Below are positions 53,721 through 61,761 of a stretch of 64,000 nt of DNA, one piece after another. How positions within the stretch are numbered: the stretch's first letter is position 1; each line of letters begins with the position of its first letter. The notes beneath the pieces are model-generated. The model was not told where the DNA came from, made no database searches, and was given only the letters and a program-made list of their open reading frames with translations. The translations under genes were made by a program, and so were the position numbers. This stretch comes from Bacillus sp. FJAT-42376. Lineage in GTDB: Bacteria; Bacillota; Bacilli; Bacillales; Bacillaceae. The stretch covers positions 806,001 to 870,000 of the forward strand of contig NZ_CP033906.1 of NCBI RefSeq assembly GCF_003816055.1, given 5' to 3'.

Positions 53721-53809
53721 GCTCTGTTAAAGCGCGAAGCTGATTTTTAATACCTGGAGCGGAAGGCTAGCGCCTGCAGCGGAAAATCAGCAGCCAAGTT
53801 TGACAGAGC
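53721..53809. repeat. palindromic intergenic element
   Basis: Nested inverted repeats: GCTCTGTTAAA at the left pairs with TTTGACAGAGC at the right, and inside them GCTGATTTT pairs with AAAATCAGC. The centre carries CTGGAGCGGAAGGC, also seen in other Bacillaceae repeats. It could fold into one long hairpin just after the preceding stop codon. Confidence 0.65.
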
Positions 53810-53817
53810 TATAAATG

Positions 53818-53855
53818 AAAAAAACTGCTTCCCGGTTTGGGCAGCAGTTTTTTTG
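53818..53855. terminator. bidirectional Rho-independent terminator
   Basis: AAAAAAACTGC / GCAGTTTTTTT hairpin between the convergent SDR-like and queT genes. Confidence 0.9.
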
Positions 53856-53857
53856 TA

Positions 53858-54343
53858 TTAGACGAAATCTTTGAATTTCAGGCGTTTGTTCAAAGCATAT
53901 ACAATCGGCATCCCGGCGGCCATCACGACAAACTCGCCAACCGCAGTGGTCGCCCATGTGATCCAAAACGGAAGATCGAAGGCTAAGTGGAGCTCCCAGG
54001 CAATGATGAACATCGTGAAGGTAAAAACAAGCGTATTCACAATCATCAGGGCCCATGTGTTTTTAATGAATTTTGCTGCCAGAATTGTAATCAGCAGCGC
54101 CAGAATGGATTGGCCTGTCCCAAAAATAAGGTCATAGGCTTTCATTGGAGAAAAAAGAAGATTGGATAGAAACACTCCGAGCACAATGCCGAAAAAGTAT
54201 TTTTTATTAAAGACGATCAGATGATTCAGCATTTCCGGCACCCGGAACTGAAATGCCGCAAAGGCAATCGGCTGTATAATAAACGAAACGGCAATATAAA
54301 TCGCCGCTAAAATACCATTGGCTACTACTGTTTTTGTATTCAT
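53858..54343 (-). CDS. queT: QueT-family queuosine-precursor transporter (ECF S component)
   Basis: A 161-residue membrane protein with about five or six helices, starting with VVANGILAAIYIAVSFIIQP and containing FQFRVPEMLNHLIVFNKKYF, typical of QueT, the substrate-binding S component of an ECF importer for a queuosine precursor. The call is supported by a preQ1-I riboswitch in its leader. Energising ECF modules are encoded elsewhere. Confidence 0.93.
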   Translation of the reverse strand: MNTKTVVANGILAAIYIAVSFIIQPIAFAAFQFRVPEMLNHLIVFNKKYFFGIVLGVFLSNLLFSPMKAYDLIFGTGQSILALLITILAAKFIKNTWALMIVNTLVFTFTMFIIAWELHLAFDLPFWITWATTAVGEFVVMAAGMPIVYALNKRLKFKDFV

Positions 54344-54350
54344 TTGTCCT

Positions 54351-54391
54351 GCTCCTTAGTTTTTTTTCGTGGGAGGATCTCGAACCACGTC
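54351..54391 (-). ncRNA. preQ1-I riboswitch of queT
   Basis: On the minus strand: CGTGGTTCGAGATCCTCCCACG stem-loop (described in two arms, CGTGG and CCACG, with the TTC and TCC loop bases), an A-rich run and ACTAAGGAG. The A-rich tail and ACTAAGG form the H-type pseudoknot, and the end is the ribosome binding site, so control is translational: preQ1 binding hides AAGGAG. Confidence 0.88.
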
Positions 54392-54402
54392 CGAAAGTAG
54401 AT

Positions 54403-54431
54403 ATTATAGTACGATTGAGAGTTTTTGTAAA
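54403..54431 (-). promoter_or_regulatory. sigma-A promoter of queT
   Basis: Minus-strand TTTACA (54426-54431) and TATAAT (54403-54408) with an exact 17-bp spacer, just upstream of the riboswitch. Confidence 0.85.
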
Positions 54432-54458
54432 TAGAAAGATGGTTCCGAAAGCGGTTTG

Positions 54459-54648
54459 CCCGTAATCGACAGGAAAATGCCCGTAATCGACAGGGAAATG
54501 CCCGTAATCGACAGGAAACTGCCCGTAATCGACAGGAAACTGCCCGTCATCGACATGAGACTGCCCGTCATCGCCGCGAAACCGCCCGTCATCACCACAA
54601 AACCGCCAGAGACCGCCCCGAAACTGCCTGCAATCACCACGACCCCCC
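54459..54648. repeat. 21-bp tandem repeat array
   Basis: Nine head-to-tail units with core CCCGTAATCGACAGGAAA, exactly 21 bp apart. Units 1-4 are nearly identical; units 5-9 decay progressively to the right. There are no spacers, so it is not a CRISPR. The open frame across it only reflects the multiple-of-three period. Confidence 0.92.
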
Positions 54649-54721
54649 CTCAATCCCGTTCTCCCTGTTTACCCATCCTCCCCCTATTCGTTATAATCAT
54701 GCTAAGAGGAGGGGATTTCGC

Positions 54722-54952
54722 GTGTATTTAACGATTCAGGAAACAGCCGAATATCTTTCCCTGCCGGAATCGTACATTGAGATGCTGATTCATCAGAACC
54801 GGATCCGCTTCGTGTATGATGGACAGGTTTATCTGATTAATAGAGAGCAGTTCAACGGACACCTTGACCAGCTTGAGAAGGCGAAGAAGCAGCTGGAGGA
54901 GTGGAAGAACGAGCCGATTCCGGAGGATCCGGATGTAAAGGATGAGGATTGA
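54722..54952 (+). CDS. excisionase-type helix-turn-helix protein
   Basis: A 76-residue MerR/excisionase-like DNA-binding protein: YLTIQETAEYLSLPESYIEM and the wing RIRFVYDGQVYLINREQF, then a charged helical tail (QLEKAKKQLEEWKNE). The GTG start at 54722 has GAGGAGGGG upstream. No phage or integrase genes are nearby, so it is probably a chromosomal small regulator rather than a true excisionase. Confidence 0.85.
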   Translation: MYLTIQETAEYLSLPESYIEMLIHQNRIRFVYDGQVYLINREQFNGHLDQLEKAKKQLEEWKNEPIPEDPDVKDED

Positions 54953-54995
54953 ACAGACAGCGTACGGTTGGTGAGAAGTATTTAAATCGACTATT

Positions 54996-55055
54996 AACCC
55001 GAACAATTAGGCGGGAGGTTCATGAATCGATCGCCTTATCGTTCGGGTTTTGTTT
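54996..55055 (+). terminator. long terminator hairpin after the excisionase-type gene
   Basis: AACCCGAAC / GTTCGGGTT outer stem with an inner AGGCG / CGCCT stem, followed by TTGTTT. The loop holds GGGAGGTTCATG, a ribosome-binding-site-like sequence and ATG at 55022 opening a 28-codon frame. Confidence 0.75.
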
Positions 55056-55095
55056 GTATTTCCTTTAAGAGTTTGTACATTTTATATGTTTTAAA

Positions 55096-55231
55096 ACGAG
55101 TGGAATGAAGCGGAAAGGCACTCGACTCCTGCGGGAAGCAGAGGACGCTTAAGACCCCGCAGGCAAAGCCGAGGAGGCTTAAGCCTTCCTCCCCGCGGAA
55201 AGCGAGTGTCTGAAGCGTAATGGAACGGCTT
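55096..55231. repeat. Bacillaceae-type GC-rich intergenic repeat element
   Basis: Contains CGACTCCTGCGGGAAGCAG, GACCCCGCAGGC, GCCGAGGAGGCTTAAGCC and CCCCGCGGAAAGCGAGTG in the order typical of a dispersed element found between genes in many bacilli. CTGCGGG / CCCGCAG can pair. The rest of 55232-55497 is the promoter region of the GTPase gene, with no gene seen. Confidence 0.7.
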
Positions 55232-55497
55232 ACTTGATAGAACTAGGATTTGTTTTTGTGGCTCATTCATCTTGTAATGTCCAGGCCCCATTTTCTTTTC
55301 CACATAATCCTGAGCTTCGTTGGAAAATCACCCCGTAAATTTTACATAGATGTCGTATCTGTATTACAAATGAAATCATTTTGCAATGTGCCGGAAAAAA
55401 TCAATGATAAAATATGAGAATAGATACCTATGAGGTGTAAAGGACTCATAGACGGGGAATTTCATTCTTACATACTCAATTTTTTTGGAGGTCACTC

Positions 55498-58188
55498 ATG
55501 ACGGTAGAAACGCAATTAAGCAAGAAAACATATTACGAAGAGCTCGCACCGGATGCAGGCATTCATCCTGTTCAAGTACTCGGTTCCATGCTGCTTGAGG
55601 AGCATATGAAGGAAGATGGAGATGCTTCCGGTATCCGGTTTGCTCAAGGTGAGGTTTATTTTCACAATAAGGATTATGAAGCAGCGATCTTTAAATGGGA
55701 GCATATCACGGACGGTCTGGATCAATGGGCGAAGAAAAACATGGCGGATGCGTACATGGAGCTTGGCATGGAGGCGTCGGCGCTTGATTTGTATAAGGGG
55801 ATTGAGACGGACAGTCTTGTGCTGAAGGTGGAAGTGGCGCTGCAGCTGTTTTCTCTGTATCTTCAGCAGGAAAAGCAGGAGGCAGCGGTCCAATCCATTA
55901 AACGGGCGGTGGCGCTTGATCCGGATTATCAGAACATCGCCATGATTGCCCGCGCCTTTTTTGAAGAGCATGAGGATTGGGAAAACGCGGTCGAGCTTGC
56001 AGCGAATGAGACCATCCGCACTCAGTCACTCGACTGGGCAGAGGTGCTGAAATCATACATAGACCGAGAGCTGACAGAAAGGTTTGAGCCTTCTTATTTT
56101 AACGATGTGCTTGTGAGCCTGTACCATGTTAGCCCCAGCCATTTTGAGGATATGGTTCTTTCCCTGTGGAATGCCTATTCGGGCAAACCGAATCATTTGC
56201 CATGGCTCGTTAACTTTAATGACCTGTATCAATCCATCGATGGGGAGCAGTCTCACTCTTGGAAAAAGCTTTCAAAGCGGTATGAAGAGACCTATTTGCA
56301 GCTGATTGGCGGCCGTTATTCGACGAAAGAGCTTTCGAATGTCCTGCCGGCCTTCCTTGTAAACTGGCTGAGCCTGTCCGAATCAAATCATGCGATTTTA
56401 TCATCGGCTGCCGTGCTCGCCTGGAATGATTTGTTTCCGGAAAGTATATCGGCTGAACATGTTTATCGTGCAGAGAATCTGGTGAGCTGGAAGCATCCGA
56501 ATGGACAAACCGGTTTGGAGGAGAGTCTGGAACTTTTCGATGCAGTCAAAAAGTGGAGCCTTGAAAATGAGGTGGAAACCGGCCAGCAGACCAACTGGAT
56601 GGTCGAAGAGCTTCTTGATCTGAATACGCGCCACCTCCTTGTAGCGGGTTCTGCGAGCTCCGGAAAATCTTCCTTTATTAACTCGGTGTTGGATGAGCCT
56701 GTACTGGGCGAGGAGAGCTCAACCGTTGTCATTGTCAAGGATCATCACGAGACCGAAATTAATGAGGTGAAGTCAGGTGTGCCATCAGACGGCCAGCCGG
56801 GCGAACGGTTTATTGAGTACAAGCTTCCATCTTCCTTCCTGAGGAAGCACGGCTTCTCCATGATTGATTCCCCGGGTTTTAACAGCAGGCTTGGCGGAAG
56901 AAACGAAGTCCATAACTATATTAACCTTGCAGACAGTATGTTGTTTGTTCTATCTGCCAACGCGCCTTTCACTGCGCAGGAAGCAGAGTTTCTTGTGAGA
57001 ATCAGGGATCTTGCTCCTTCTATGCCGATCCACTTCCTATTAAATAAAATGGATACGGTCTACGGAGAGGAAGAGGTGGAGAGAGTTCTGGCTGATACGG
57101 AACAGAGAATTGCAGCCGTTTTCCCGGAGGCGAATGTATTCGCTTATTCTTCCCACTATAAGAGCAGTCAGCAGCTCGCGCGGTTCAATGAATTTTTGAC
57201 GCGGAATTTTGAGCCGGCAAGAATGGCGGACCGTGTGGCGAAGCTGCTGTACGTCATCCGGACAACGATTACCGACCTTTTCGACAAGCGCCTTGAGCAT
57301 GAGCGGGCGCTGGATAAATCGATTGCCTGGAATGAGGATATGGTGTCCAAGCTGAATGGCGCGCTTCACCAGCTGGAGGATCTGGAAAAAGAGAAAACGG
57401 CTGAAATCCGCCGTTATTTCCATACGGTGAAGACAGAAATCAGACAGGATATGAAGGTGAAAATTCCGGAAATGATCCGCAGCTGTGCGAAGCTTGTGCG
57501 GGAGGATAGTGATTTTGGCAAAATCCATCTCCAGCTGAATGAAGAAATGAACAGCAGGATCCAGCTTTATATGGAGGATACCATTCTGCCTATGTACCGG
57601 GATTCGCTTTATGAATGGATCGCTTCCTCTCAGGACGAACTGAAGCAAAGCCAGGTGTTTCTTGATGAAATGAGCAGCGGCTTCAACAAGCTGTTTGAAA
57701 TGGACCGGATCGAGCTTGGATGTGATTTTAGAGTAATTGAGGACTGGCGCAGAGACGTTCAGCGCATGACAAGCGGGGTAACCGTGGAGAAAGTGAACAT
57801 TCTCCTTCGTCACACGCCATCCCAGCTGCTTCTGAAAAGTGCAGGAAGACTGATTAATGCGATCGCGCAAAATAAAACAGTGATGGTAAACCGTTATACT
57901 CAATATATTGAGAATGAAGACTATTCGGAATTGGCCGAGTCGATCATTTCAAAATTCCTGCTGCCGTTCGATGTTTTTGAAAGTGGAATTGACCGTGACT
58001 TGGCACTGTTCTTCCAGCATCCGAATGATGTACTGAAGCAGACCATCGATGAAACGAGAGCGGACATTTCAGCGAAACAGGCAAAACTACTGGATATGAA
58101 GCAGAATCTGGCTCCATTCAAAGAGTCCCTGACTCTATTCGAATTGCGCCTTCGCCAATATGAGTGGATGCTTCTCACCAGCCGTTAA
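55498..58188 (+). CDS. TPR-containing dynamin-like large GTPase
   Basis: An 896-residue protein. The first 340 residues are a helical TPR-like solenoid (GEVYFHNKDYEAAIFKWEHI, ADAYMELGMEASALDLYKGI). The GTPase follows: G1 GSASSGKSS (about residue 382), G3 DSPGF (about 456), G4 LNKMD (about 515). The last 330 residues are helical and coiled, like the stalk of bacterial dynamin-like proteins. TTGGAGGT precedes the ATG. The next gene, also TPR-containing, is 95 bp downstream. Bacterial dynamins remodel membranes, some in phage or stress defence; the N-terminal TPR fusion is unusual, and the role here is unknown. Confidence 0.88.
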   Translation: MTVETQLSKKTYYEELAPDAGIHPVQVLGSMLLEEHMKEDGDASGIRFAQGEVYFHNKDYEAAIFKWEHITDGLDQWAKKNMADAYMELGMEASALDLYKGIETDSLVLKVEVALQLFSLYLQQEKQEAAVQSIKRAVALDPDYQNIAMIARAFFEEHEDWENAVELAANETIRTQSLDWAEVLKSYIDRELTERFEPSYFNDVLVSLYHVSPSHFEDMVLSLWNAYSGKPNHLPWLVNFNDLYQSIDGEQSHSWKKLSKRYEETYLQLIGGRYSTKELSNVLPAFLVNWLSLSESNHAILSSAAVLAWNDLFPESISAEHVYRAENLVSWKHPNGQTGLEESLELFDAVKKWSLENEVETGQQTNWMVEELLDLNTRHLLVAGSASSGKSSFINSVLDEPVLGEESSTVVIVKDHHETEINEVKSGVPSDGQPGERFIEYKLPSSFLRKHGFSMIDSPGFNSRLGGRNEVHNYINLADSMLFVLSANAPFTAQEAEFLVRIRDLAPSMPIHFLLNKMDTVYGEEEVERVLADTEQRIAAVFPEANVFAYSSHYKSSQQLARFNEFLTRNFEPARMADRVAKLLYVIRTTITDLFDKRLEHERALDKSIAWNEDMVSKLNGALHQLEDLEKEKTAEIRRYFHTVKTEIRQDMKVKIPEMIRSCAKLVREDSDFGKIHLQLNEEMNSRIQLYMEDTILPMYRDSLYEWIASSQDELKQSQVFLDEMSSGFNKLFEMDRIELGCDFRVIEDWRRDVQRMTSGVTVEKVNILLRHTPSQLLLKSAGRLINAIAQNKTVMVNRYTQYIENEDYSELAESIISKFLLPFDVFESGIDRDLALFFQHPNDVLKQTIDETRADISAKQAKLLDMKQNLAPFKESLTLFELRLRQYEWMLLTSR

Positions 58189-58190
58189 GG

Positions 58191-58227
58191 AACATGGGCA
58201 GACTTAAGAGCTGCCCTGTTTTTTTAT
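58191..58227 (+). terminator. Rho-independent terminator after the dynamin-like gene
   Basis: GGGCAG / CTGCCC hairpin and TTTTTTT. Some read-through to the TPR gene is possible; a promoter for the latter must lie in the short gap otherwise. Confidence 0.8.
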
Positions 58228-58282
58228 GAGATTCTGTACATAAGTGGTAAACTAATAGAAAAGAACATTTGGAGGGATTCAA

Positions 58283-59662
58283 TTGAGCGGACATACGGAA
58301 TATGCAAGCGTGGCTCAAAGCGGAGAAAAGCCCGTAAAGCTCTTAGTGAAAAGACTGGCTTTTTACAACCGGATGCGAATCGCTGAAGCGGTTCACCCGG
58401 AAAAAGGCACCTACTATTTGTTCTTCTATCAAAATCAGTTTCTTACAGGCAAACAAACCACCCCGAAAAAAGGTTCGATGCTCAGCAGAGCGTTCCGGAA
58501 AGGAACGGTGCTGGATGCGCCCCATCCTCTTATAGATGCTCTATTTTCACCCCCGCAAGTGCTGCAGTTAAAAACGGTAACCCAGCTGTTCAAGGCAATA
58601 TCCAAACAGCTGTCCCCCCAGGAAACGGTTTATATTCTTTCCCAGTTCGATTCGTTTATTTCAAAAGAGAAAATTACAGAAGCAGCTAAATCGTTCTTCT
58701 TCCATTACCGGAGAAGCGGACAGTTCCGAATGGCTCATCAGGTGCTGATCACCCTGCTTGATGCCGATCCCAAAAATCAGTGGGCCCATGATTTATCCCA
58801 GCACATGGACTATTTGAAATACCGCAAGCCCTATGAAGGCGGGTATCCGGAAATGAAGGCGGCCGATCCGCTTCATGCAGAAGTGCTGTCAAGAAAGAAG
58901 AAAAACACGGAACCGTCCTTTAAAAGACTGCAAAAGCTCCTGGCGGAACAAAACAGATGGATGGATCAGACCGCGCTTTATATTCACTATTTCAAAAAGG
59001 AAGAGGACCCATCGCCGGAATACTATGAAGCTTTTGCAAACCTGCTGTCTGCCCATTTTTCAGATAGGGAACGCGCCATCATTTTGTGGGACAGCTGCAA
59101 GGATCAGCTGAAAGAGGGAAGGGCGAAGCAGGATTTAATCGATGCGCTCTTAAGCGATCACCGTCTTGAGGATGCGGTATCCGTCCTGATCGGATCGGAA
59201 AATTGCGATTCTGCCAAACTTCTGTCCTTGCTTTCGAGTCCGGATATGGATTATAAAAAGCTGGATGAGGAGAAGCTTCAGAGTTTCTTCATCGCCAGGC
59301 AAAAGGAGGAAGCATGCGGGCAAATGCTTGGAATCATTGTGCCGAACATGCTGAAGCACCGTGATTTCACGTCCGTTCTGAACTGGCTTCTTCCCATACC
59401 GTCTCTCATGACGGAAAACTTCAAAAAAATGGCTGCCTACCAGGATGACCCGGAGCAGCAGCTTGAGCTTGGAAGGCTGTATCATGAACTGAAGCAGTAT
59501 CAAAAAGCGATTGACTGCTTCAGCTGGGAGATGGAATTGAATCCATCCAGCCCGGAACCGGTCCAGTGTCTTTCAAAAACGTATCAAGAGATGGGCATGG
59601 CTCACGAGGCAAAAGCATACATGTCTATTCTGCATACGATGCAGAAGGCGTCGAGCAGCTGA
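58283..59662 (+). CDS. TPR-repeat protein, partner gene of the dynamin-like GTPase
   Basis: A 459-residue soluble, helix-rich protein without a signal or membrane segment. Clear TPRs lie at the C-terminus (LELGRLYHELKQYQKAIDCF, PEPVQCLSKTYQEMGMAHEA), with weaker ones around residues 150-180. The start is a TTG at 58283 with GGAGG seven bases upstream. Sharing TPR-type solenoids with the GTPase next door suggests they act together; this is inferred from position and domain type only. Confidence 0.82.
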   Translation: MSGHTEYASVAQSGEKPVKLLVKRLAFYNRMRIAEAVHPEKGTYYLFFYQNQFLTGKQTTPKKGSMLSRAFRKGTVLDAPHPLIDALFSPPQVLQLKTVTQLFKAISKQLSPQETVYILSQFDSFISKEKITEAAKSFFFHYRRSGQFRMAHQVLITLLDADPKNQWAHDLSQHMDYLKYRKPYEGGYPEMKAADPLHAEVLSRKKKNTEPSFKRLQKLLAEQNRWMDQTALYIHYFKKEEDPSPEYYEAFANLLSAHFSDRERAIILWDSCKDQLKEGRAKQDLIDALLSDHRLEDAVSVLIGSENCDSAKLLSLLSSPDMDYKKLDEEKLQSFFIARQKEEACGQMLGIIVPNMLKHRDFTSVLNWLLPIPSLMTENFKKMAAYQDDPEQQLELGRLYHELKQYQKAIDCFSWEMELNPSSPEPVQCLSKTYQEMGMAHEAKAYMSILHTMQKASSS

Positions 59663-59667
59663 AAAAG

Positions 59668-60465
59668 CTACATGACGCTGCCGCCTGATATTTTAATCGA
59701 TTCTCCAACAATGTTGCCGGCTGCATGGGTGAGCAGAAACAAGATGGTTTGGGCTACTTCCTCCGGAGTGCTGATCCGTCCGGAAGGGATGCCTGCCGTT
59801 GCTGTTTTCAGCTGTTCTTCATAGCTGCGGCCCATTTTTTCGCCCTTTCGCTCGATGCTGTCCCGCCCCATTTTGGTATCCACATAGCCAGGGCAGACAG
59901 CATTGACACGGATGCCATGTTCAATCGCTTCAACAGCAAAAGACTGTGTAAATCCGATTAGCGCAAATTTAGAGCCGGCATATGCACTGTTTCCGGATGT
60001 GCCACGGAGGCCGGATAGAGAGGAGACATTCACCACGGCTCCTTTGCCGGCTTTCCGCATCTCTTTGTATACCGCTTGAGTGAAGAGAACGGTGGAGGTG
60101 AAATTCAGCTCCATAATTCTTCTTAAATCCTGTTCATCAAGCTCATCAAGAGGAGCACCGCCGGCAATTCCGGCTCCATTTACAAGACCTGTAATCGGGC
60201 CGTTCTCGAGGGAAGCTGCTTCAATGAGGCTTTGCCGGTCATCGGCGTCATCCAAATCCGCGCTGAACAGAAAAACGTTCGATTGGGGACTGATTTCCTC
60301 GCAATCTCCTTTTAGCAGAGAAAGCCTGTCCTCGTTCCTGCCGGTAATCGTCAGGTGGGCACCGGCTGCTGCACAGGCTTTTGCTGTTTCATAGCCGATT
60401 CCGCCTGTTGCACCTGTAATGAGAATGTGCTGGTCTTTTAATGCTTCACGAGAAAAGATGGTCAT
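59668..60465 (-). CDS. short-chain dehydrogenase/reductase
   Basis: A 265-residue classical SDR. Cofactor motif ITGATGGIGYETAKAC (about residues 17-32), NGAGIAGG, catalytic Ser in NVSSLSGL and YxxxK in SAYAGSKFALIGFTQ (about 160-174), then VNAVCPGYVDT. NADPH preference is hinted at by TGRNEDR after strand 2. The fit is to 3-oxoacyl-ACP-reductase-like or 3-ketoacyl reductases of unknown substrate. It is convergent with the TPR gene. Confidence 0.92.
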   Translation of the reverse strand: MTIFSREALKDQHILITGATGGIGYETAKACAAAGAHLTITGRNEDRLSLLKGDCEEISPQSNVFLFSADLDDADDRQSLIEAASLENGPITGLVNGAGIAGGAPLDELDEQDLRRIMELNFTSTVLFTQAVYKEMRKAGKGAVVNVSSLSGLRGTSGNSAYAGSKFALIGFTQSFAVEAIEHGIRVNAVCPGYVDTKMGRDSIERKGEKMGRSYEEQLKTATAGIPSGRISTPEEVAQTILFLLTHAAGNIVGESIKISGGSVM

Positions 60466-60524
60466 CGTTTATCCCCCTTGTTTTAATAGTAACCACATTC
60501 CCTTTCCTTAAAAGGGGGAAACAC

Positions 60525-60599
60525 ATGGATGATAGAGAGTTTGATACATATCGGTTAAGGTTAATAGAAATGAAAAAGCAGAAAGAGGGATCGTATTGA
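60525..60599 (+). CDS. possible 24-residue peptide coupled to the exonuclease gene
   Basis: ATG at 60525 follows AAAGGGGG at good spacing and encodes MDDREFDTYRLRLIEMKKQK plus four residues, ending in TGA at 60597-60599, which overlaps the TTG start of the exonuclease. It may be a leader peptide setting translation of the downstream gene, or a functional small protein. Not recognised. Confidence 0.4.
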   Translation: MDDREFDTYRLRLIEMKKQKEGSY

Positions 60600-61219
60600 T
60601 TGGAAACAAAGAGGTTATAACAGGAATGCTCCTGGATGTTGAAACGACAGGACTTTCACCAAAAACAGATGAAATGATTGAAATTGGGATTTTGCTGTTC
60701 CGCTATAATCAGATAACAGATGAGTTTTTAGAAATAGAAGAAGAGCACTCGTATTTGAGGGAGCCTCAATCCGAGACCGCTCTTGCAAACTATCCGCACG
60801 CACAGCGTGTCCACGGCATCCCGTTCGAATCTGTCGAGGGACAGGCTTTTGAAGATGAGCGTGTGCAGCAGGCCTTTGAAAAAGCGGACTTTGCCATGGC
60901 GCACAACGCCTCCTTTGACAGAAGCTTTATTTGTACGATGTACCCGGAAGCGGCCGATTTGAGGTGGCATTGCTCCGTCCGCCATATTCCATGGAAAGAA
61001 TACGGCTTTTCCAACTCCAAGCTCTTGTACCTGATTCAGCAGCATGGACTTGGACATAATCAGACCCACCGTGCACTTGATGATGTCAAGCAGCTCCATC
61101 TGCTTCTTCAATGCAAGAACGAAGAAGGAGAATCCTACCTTAGCGCTGCGCTCTCCCGGCGGCCGATGGGGAAATATGGAGAGAAGAAGACAGGGTACAG
61201 GCGGTATGGGACGAGATAA
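60596..61219 (+). CDS. DnaQ-type 3'-5' exonuclease
   Basis: A 207-residue DEDDh exonuclease. ExoI LLDVETTGLSPKTDEMIEIG (about residues 12-31), ExoII AHNASFDRSFI (about 98) and ExoIII HNQTHRALDDVKQLHLLL (about 150) give the D-E-D-H-D set. It resembles the exonuclease domain of polymerase III epsilon/PolC but is a single domain, so it could act in repair or RNA trimming. The TTG start at 60596 has AAAGAGGGA upstream and overlaps a small ORF's stop. Confidence 0.9.
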   Translation: MIGNKEVITGMLLDVETTGLSPKTDEMIEIGILLFRYNQITDEFLEIEEEHSYLREPQSETALANYPHAQRVHGIPFESVEGQAFEDERVQQAFEKADFAMAHNASFDRSFICTMYPEAADLRWHCSVRHIPWKEYGFSNSKLLYLIQQHGLGHNQTHRALDDVKQLHLLLQCKNEEGESYLSAALSRRPMGKYGEKKTGYRRYGTR

Positions 61220-61286
61220 ACTAGTCCGGGAGTGAGGATACATGTTTATGGCTGTCCTGCAAAGTTCATAACTGCAGCATTCACCA

Positions 61287-61349
61287 TAAAAAAAAGCGGC
61301 TTATACAAAAGGGAACTGCACCGTTCCTTTTTGCTAAGCCGCTTTTTTT
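61287..61349. terminator. large bidirectional terminator
   Basis: AAAAAAGCGGCTTA / TAAGCCGCTTTTTT outer stem with an inner AAAGGGAAC / GTTCCTTT stem, between the convergent exonuclease and ywbE genes. Confidence 0.9.
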
Positions 61350-61357
61350 AGTTTTGA

Positions 61358-61555
61358 TTATTCTCCCAGGATTTCCTGCACCCGTCCTACTTGTCCATCC
61401 TGAAGACGGACTTTGATACCGTGGGGATGATTAGGGGAGTTCGTCAAAATATCCTTAACGACCCCTTCTGTCAGCTTTCCGGTGCGCTGGTCTGCTTTCA
61501 GAACAATGTTTACCCGTATGCCCGGCTGAATGCTGCTCCGTTTGCGGCCGTCCAT
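61358..61555 (-). CDS. ywbE: YwbE-family protein
   Basis: A 65-residue YwbE (DUF2196) protein: GIRVNIVLKADQRTGKLTEG, VKDILTNSPNHPHGIKVRLQ and QVGRVQEIL are characteristic. It is a small beta-rich, RNA-binding-like (KOW/S1-like) domain of unknown function. The ATG overlaps the stop of the upstream DUF3886 gene (TGATG), so they are cotranscribed. Confidence 0.92.
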   Translation of the reverse strand: MDGRKRSSIQPGIRVNIVLKADQRTGKLTEGVVKDILTNSPNHPHGIKVRLQDGQVGRVQEILGE

Positions 61556-61761
61556 CAGACGCCCGTCCGGCGGCGCTGATTGTTCGGTTTTTTGGTCAGC
61601 TGGTTAGTCATTTTTTTTGTTGATTTCACAAGACCATTATCGGCCTGTCCTCCGGATTGTTCTTTTTTCTTTGCCGCAAGCTTGTTTTTCATCGCTTCCT
61701 GCAGGCTCATCTTCGGTTTTGGCTGATCATTGGTTTGCTTGTTCTTCTCTTCCTGGCTCAT
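61555..61761 (-). CDS. DUF3886-family small basic protein
   Basis: A 68-residue lysine- and glutamine-rich protein with KPKMSLQEAMKNKLAAKKKE, the conserved block of DUF3886 (YqkC-like). It is probably unstructured outside one helix. It is upstream of ywbE and overlaps it by one base. AGGAGGG precedes the start. Function unknown. Confidence 0.85.
   Translation of the reverse strand: MSQEEKNKQTNDQPKPKMSLQEAMKNKLAAKKKEQSGGQADNGLVKSTKKMTNQLTKKPNNQRRRTGV

Noticed and set aside
54459..54648. CRISPR array
   Set aside because: The 21-bp units are head to tail with no unique spacers, and no cas genes are near.
54456..54731. Protein of repeated PVIDRK units
   Set aside because: The open frame exists only because the repeat unit is a multiple of three; there is no ribosome binding site and it overlaps the next gene's start region.
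54722..54952. Prophage excisionase marking an integrated element
   Set aside because: No integrase, att-like direct repeats or phage genes nearby; the small protein stands alone.
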